This document shows positions 61,809-64,000 of a stretch of 64,000 nucleotides of DNA, one piece after another (the first letter of the stretch is position 1; each line of letters opens with the position of its first letter). The DNA is from Streptomyces malachitofuscus (GTDB lineage: Bacteria > Actinomycetota > Actinomycetes > Streptomycetales > Streptomycetaceae): assembly GCF_014650055.1 (NCBI RefSeq), contig NZ_BMUF01000005.1:62001-126000 (forward strand), written 5' to 3'. The notes beneath the pieces were generated by a model that saw nothing but the letters and a program-made list of their open reading frames with translations, did no database searches and had not been told where the DNA came from. The position numbers were made by a program, and so were the translations under genes.

Positions 61809-64000
61809 TCAGGGATCGACGACGAAGGACTGCTCGGTCCAGATGACCTTGCCGGTCGAGGTGTGCCGGGTGCCCCACCGGTGGGCGAGCTGGGCCACGA
61901 TCATCAGTCCGCGTCCTCCCTCGTCCGTGGTGCGCGCGTGGCGCGGGCGCGGTGAGGTGCCGCTGCCGTCGCTCACCTCGCAGATGAGGCTGCGGTCCCG
62001 GATCAGGCGCAGGCCGATCGGTCCGGACGCGTACCGGATGGCGTTGGTGACCAGTTCGCTGACGATGAGCTCCGTGGTGAACTCGAGACTGTCCAGGCCC
62101 CACTCCGACAGCTGCCGCACCACGGCCGATCGGGCGTCGCCGACGGCGGCCGGGTCGCTGGGCAGGTCCCAGGAGGCGACCTGGTGCGGCGAGAGGGCCT
62201 TGGTGCGGGCGAGGAGCAGAGCGGCGTCGTCGGGTGGCGGGCCCGTCAGCAGCGTGTCGACGGCGCCCCGCCCGATCTCCTCCAGCGCCGTTCCGGGCTC
62301 CGTGAGCGCCTGGCCCAGCCGGGAGATCCCGACGTCGATGTCCCGGTCGGCCGTTTCCACGAGGCCGTCGGTGTAGAACGCCAGCAGGCTGCCCTCGGCG
62401 ATCTCCAGTTCGACGGACTCGAACGGCAGATATCCGAGGCCGAGCGGCGGCCCCGCGGGCAGATCCAGCACCTCGGCGGCGTGCCCGGGCGTCACCAGGA
62501 CGGGTGGCAGGTGCCCCGCGCGGGCGAGTGTGCACCGTCTGCCGACGGGGTCGTACACGGCGTACAGGCAGGTCGCTCCCATGAAACCGGCACCCTCGGC
62601 GGCCGCCGGCTCACTGTCGTCGTGGGCCCCCATGAGGCCGATCACCAGGTCGTCGAGGTGGGCGAGCAGTTCGTCGGGAGGAAGGTCCAGGTTGGCGAGC
62701 GTGCGCACCGCGGCGCGCAGGCGTCCCATGGTCGCCGCCGCGTTCATCCCGTGTCCGACGACGTCGCCGACGACGAGGGCGACCCGGGCGCCGGACAGCG
62801 GGACGACGTCGAACCAGTCGCCGCCCACGCCGCTGGGGACGCCGGCCGGCTGGTACCACGAGGCGACCTCGAGCGCCGATCCCCCGCTCAGGGCCTGCGG
62901 CAGCAGGAACTGCTGCATGGCGCGGGAGGCGGTGCGCTCGCGGGTGAAGCGGCGGGCGTTGTCGACGCACACCGCCGCGCGGGAGACGATCTCCTCGGCC
63001 AGGCGCACGTCGTCGTCGTCGAACGGGGCGAAGCGGCGCGACCGGGCGAAGGTCGCCACGCCCAGGGTGACGCCGCGCGCCCGCACCGGCACCACCATCA
63101 GCGAGCGGAAGTCGTACTCCAGGAGCGACGCGCCCAGGGAGGGGTCCTCGGTCACCCAGGGGCTGGCGGTGCGGTCCAGGGTGCGTTCCACCAGGGTCCT
63201 GCTCTCCAGCAGGCAGTGCGTCACGGGCGAGGACGGGGCACGGCGGACGGCCTCCCCGACGGCCAGGCTGCCCTCGGGGCACCCCGCGCGCACCGACGCC
63301 TGCCCGGCGCGGCGGATCACCGGTGCCATGCCCACCGGCCCGGGGGCCGGCTCCTCGCCCCTCATCACGGAGTCCAGCAGGTCGACCGCCACGAAGTCGG
63401 CGAGGGCCGGCACGGTCTCGTCGGCCAGCTCCTGCGCGGTCCGCCGTACGTCCAGGGTGCTGCCGATGCGGGCACCGGCGTCGTTCAGCAGCGCCAGGCG
63501 TTCCTGCGCCCGCCGGCGTTCGGTGACGTCGATGAGCATGTACAGGATGCCCACGGTGCGGTCGCGGCGGTCCCTCATCCCGAAGAAGGACGCGGAGATG
63601 GCGCGGGCGCGCTCGGGGTCGTCGGAGGTGGTGACGAACTCGCAGTCCATGACGGGGCGGCCGGTGTCCAGGACGGTGCGCATCTTCTCCTGGAAGAGCG
63701 CTGCCTCCGCGGGCGGCAGCACCTCGTGCACCTGCCGTCCCAGACGGTCCCCGAGGGGGACCAGACGGTCCAGGGGCTCGTTGACCCAGACGAAGCGGAG
63801 ATCGGTGTCGAGGACCGCCAGGCCGACCGGCGCGTGGGCGAGGAAGGAGGTGAGCATCAGCTGGCTCATCCCTCCGCCGGGCATGCGCCAGAAGGCCCGT
63901 TTGGGCGGCCGGCCGACGTAGCGGCCGAACAGGAGGGCGGCCGCCGTGGCGACCAGGACGCCCGGCACCATTTCGTAGACCCCCGATTCGAGCGGCCCGA
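61809..64000 (-). CDS. PAS-GAF-SpoIIE phosphatase-ATPase regulator, 5' end missing
   Basis: At least 729 residues; the frame remains open past the right edge, and the ATG at 63971 may be internal (GPLESGVYE precedes it). A membrane helix MVPGVLVATAAALLFGRYVG, PAS domain (about 38-150), GAF (about 170-345), SpoIIE/PP2C (about 370-590; GVGGDWFDVVPLSGARVALV, VVGDVVGHGMNAAATMGRL) and C-terminal GHKL ATPase (ELIVSELVTNAIRYASGPIG, GGRGLMIVAQLA). It combines phosphatase and kinase-like modules of SigB-type partner switching in one protein. Confidence 0.88.
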   Translation of the reverse strand, partial: GPLESGVYEMVPGVLVATAAALLFGRYVGRPPKRAFWRMPGGGMSQLMLTSFLAHAPVGLAVLDTDLRFVWVNEPLDRLVPLGDRLGRQVHEVLPPAEAALFQEKMRTVLDTGRPVMDCEFVTTSDDPERARAISASFFGMRDRRDRTVGILYMLIDVTERRRAQERLALLNDAGARIGSTLDVRRTAQELADETVPALADFVAVDLLDSVMRGEEPAPGPVGMAPVIRRAGQASVRAGCPEGSLAVGEAVRRAPSSPVTHCLLESRTLVERTLDRTASPWVTEDPSLGASLLEYDFRSLMVVPVRARGVTLGVATFARSRRFAPFDDDDVRLAEEIVSRAAVCVDNARRFTRERTASRAMQQFLLPQALSGGSALEVASWYQPAGVPSGVGGDWFDVVPLSGARVALVVGDVVGHGMNAAATMGRLRAAVRTLANLDLPPDELLAHLDDLVIGLMGAHDDSEPAAAEGAGFMGATCLYAVYDPVGRRCTLARAGHLPPVLVTPGHAAEVLDLPAGPPLGLGYLPFESVELEIAEGSLLAFYTDGLVETADRDIDVGISRLGQALTEPGTALEEIGRGAVDTLLTGPPPDDAALLLARTKALSPHQVASWDLPSDPAAVGDARSAVVRQLSEWGLDSLEFTTELIVSELVTNAIRYASGPIGLRLIRDRSLICEVSDGSGTSPRPRHARTTDEGGRGLMIVAQLAHRWGTRHTSTGKVIWTEQSFVVDP

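Overview
The window is very GC-rich, densely packed actinobacterial DNA. The gene content points to a Streptomyces chromosome: a long chaplin with a sortase signal, a streptophobe-type membrane protein, an NsdA/NsdB-family regulator, a popR/clpP/SigB-type sigma cluster, mycothiol-type DinB and DUF397 proteins, CGNR and SPW proteins, TTG/GTG starts and dispersed Streptomyces-type palindromes. The species cannot be named from this sequence alone. No rRNA, CRISPR, transposase or phage gene was seen. The only RNA gene is a selenocysteine tRNA.

Layout. 1-5.5 kb: 3' part of a ClpP-family gene (probably clpP4), the PopR-type regulator, a SigB-family sigma factor (probably sigL), an RsbW-like ATPase, two PRC-barrel proteins and a polytopic membrane protein. 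5.5-16.3 kb: metabolic and secreted functions, including an aldo/keto reductase divergent from a LysR regulator, adenosine deaminase, a secreted PI-PLC-like protein and a GH19 chitinase with two DasR-like boxes. 16.3-30 kb: chaplin, secreted tripeptidase-like hydrolase, a bacterial release-factor-like (baeRF3) protein, a PAS/SpoIIE phosphatase, an NsdB-like regulator, an APH-like kinase, an amidase gene broken by an amber codon, and stress proteins. 30-42.5 kb: sulfatase, phenylacetate-CoA ligase with TetR regulator, beta-lactamase-like hydrolase, FAD oxidoreductase, a Ser/Thr kinase-TPR protein, a Cys-rich copper-binding type protein and an ECF sigma with a membrane partner. 42.6-46 kb: a three-gene cell-envelope glycosylation cluster.

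46-55.6 kb is the most distinctive part: a compact selenocysteine island. It encodes a membrane-bound formate dehydrogenase (beta, NrfD-type membrane subunit, and a selenocysteine-containing alpha subunit read through an in-frame TGA at 48563-48565 followed by a SECIS hairpin), then selD, tRNA-Sec (selC), selB and selA. The enzyme needing selenocysteine and the four factors that make and insert it lie side by side. The reverse-strand selB frame runs into the tRNA-Sec gene, and its TGA stop is the exact reverse complement of the tRNA's TCA anticodon (52377-52379).

55.7-64 kb: a pyruvate-oxidase-type ThDP enzyme, a small Cys-motif protein, two tandem CNNM/CorC-type membrane proteins, an Acg-type nitroreductase and the 3' part of a PAS-GAF-SpoIIE-ATPase phosphatase running off the right edge. 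Several genes (sigma factor, RsbW-like ATPase, two SpoIIE phosphatases, Usp, Acg) fit a stress-response partner-switching theme, but no direct link between them is shown by the sequence.
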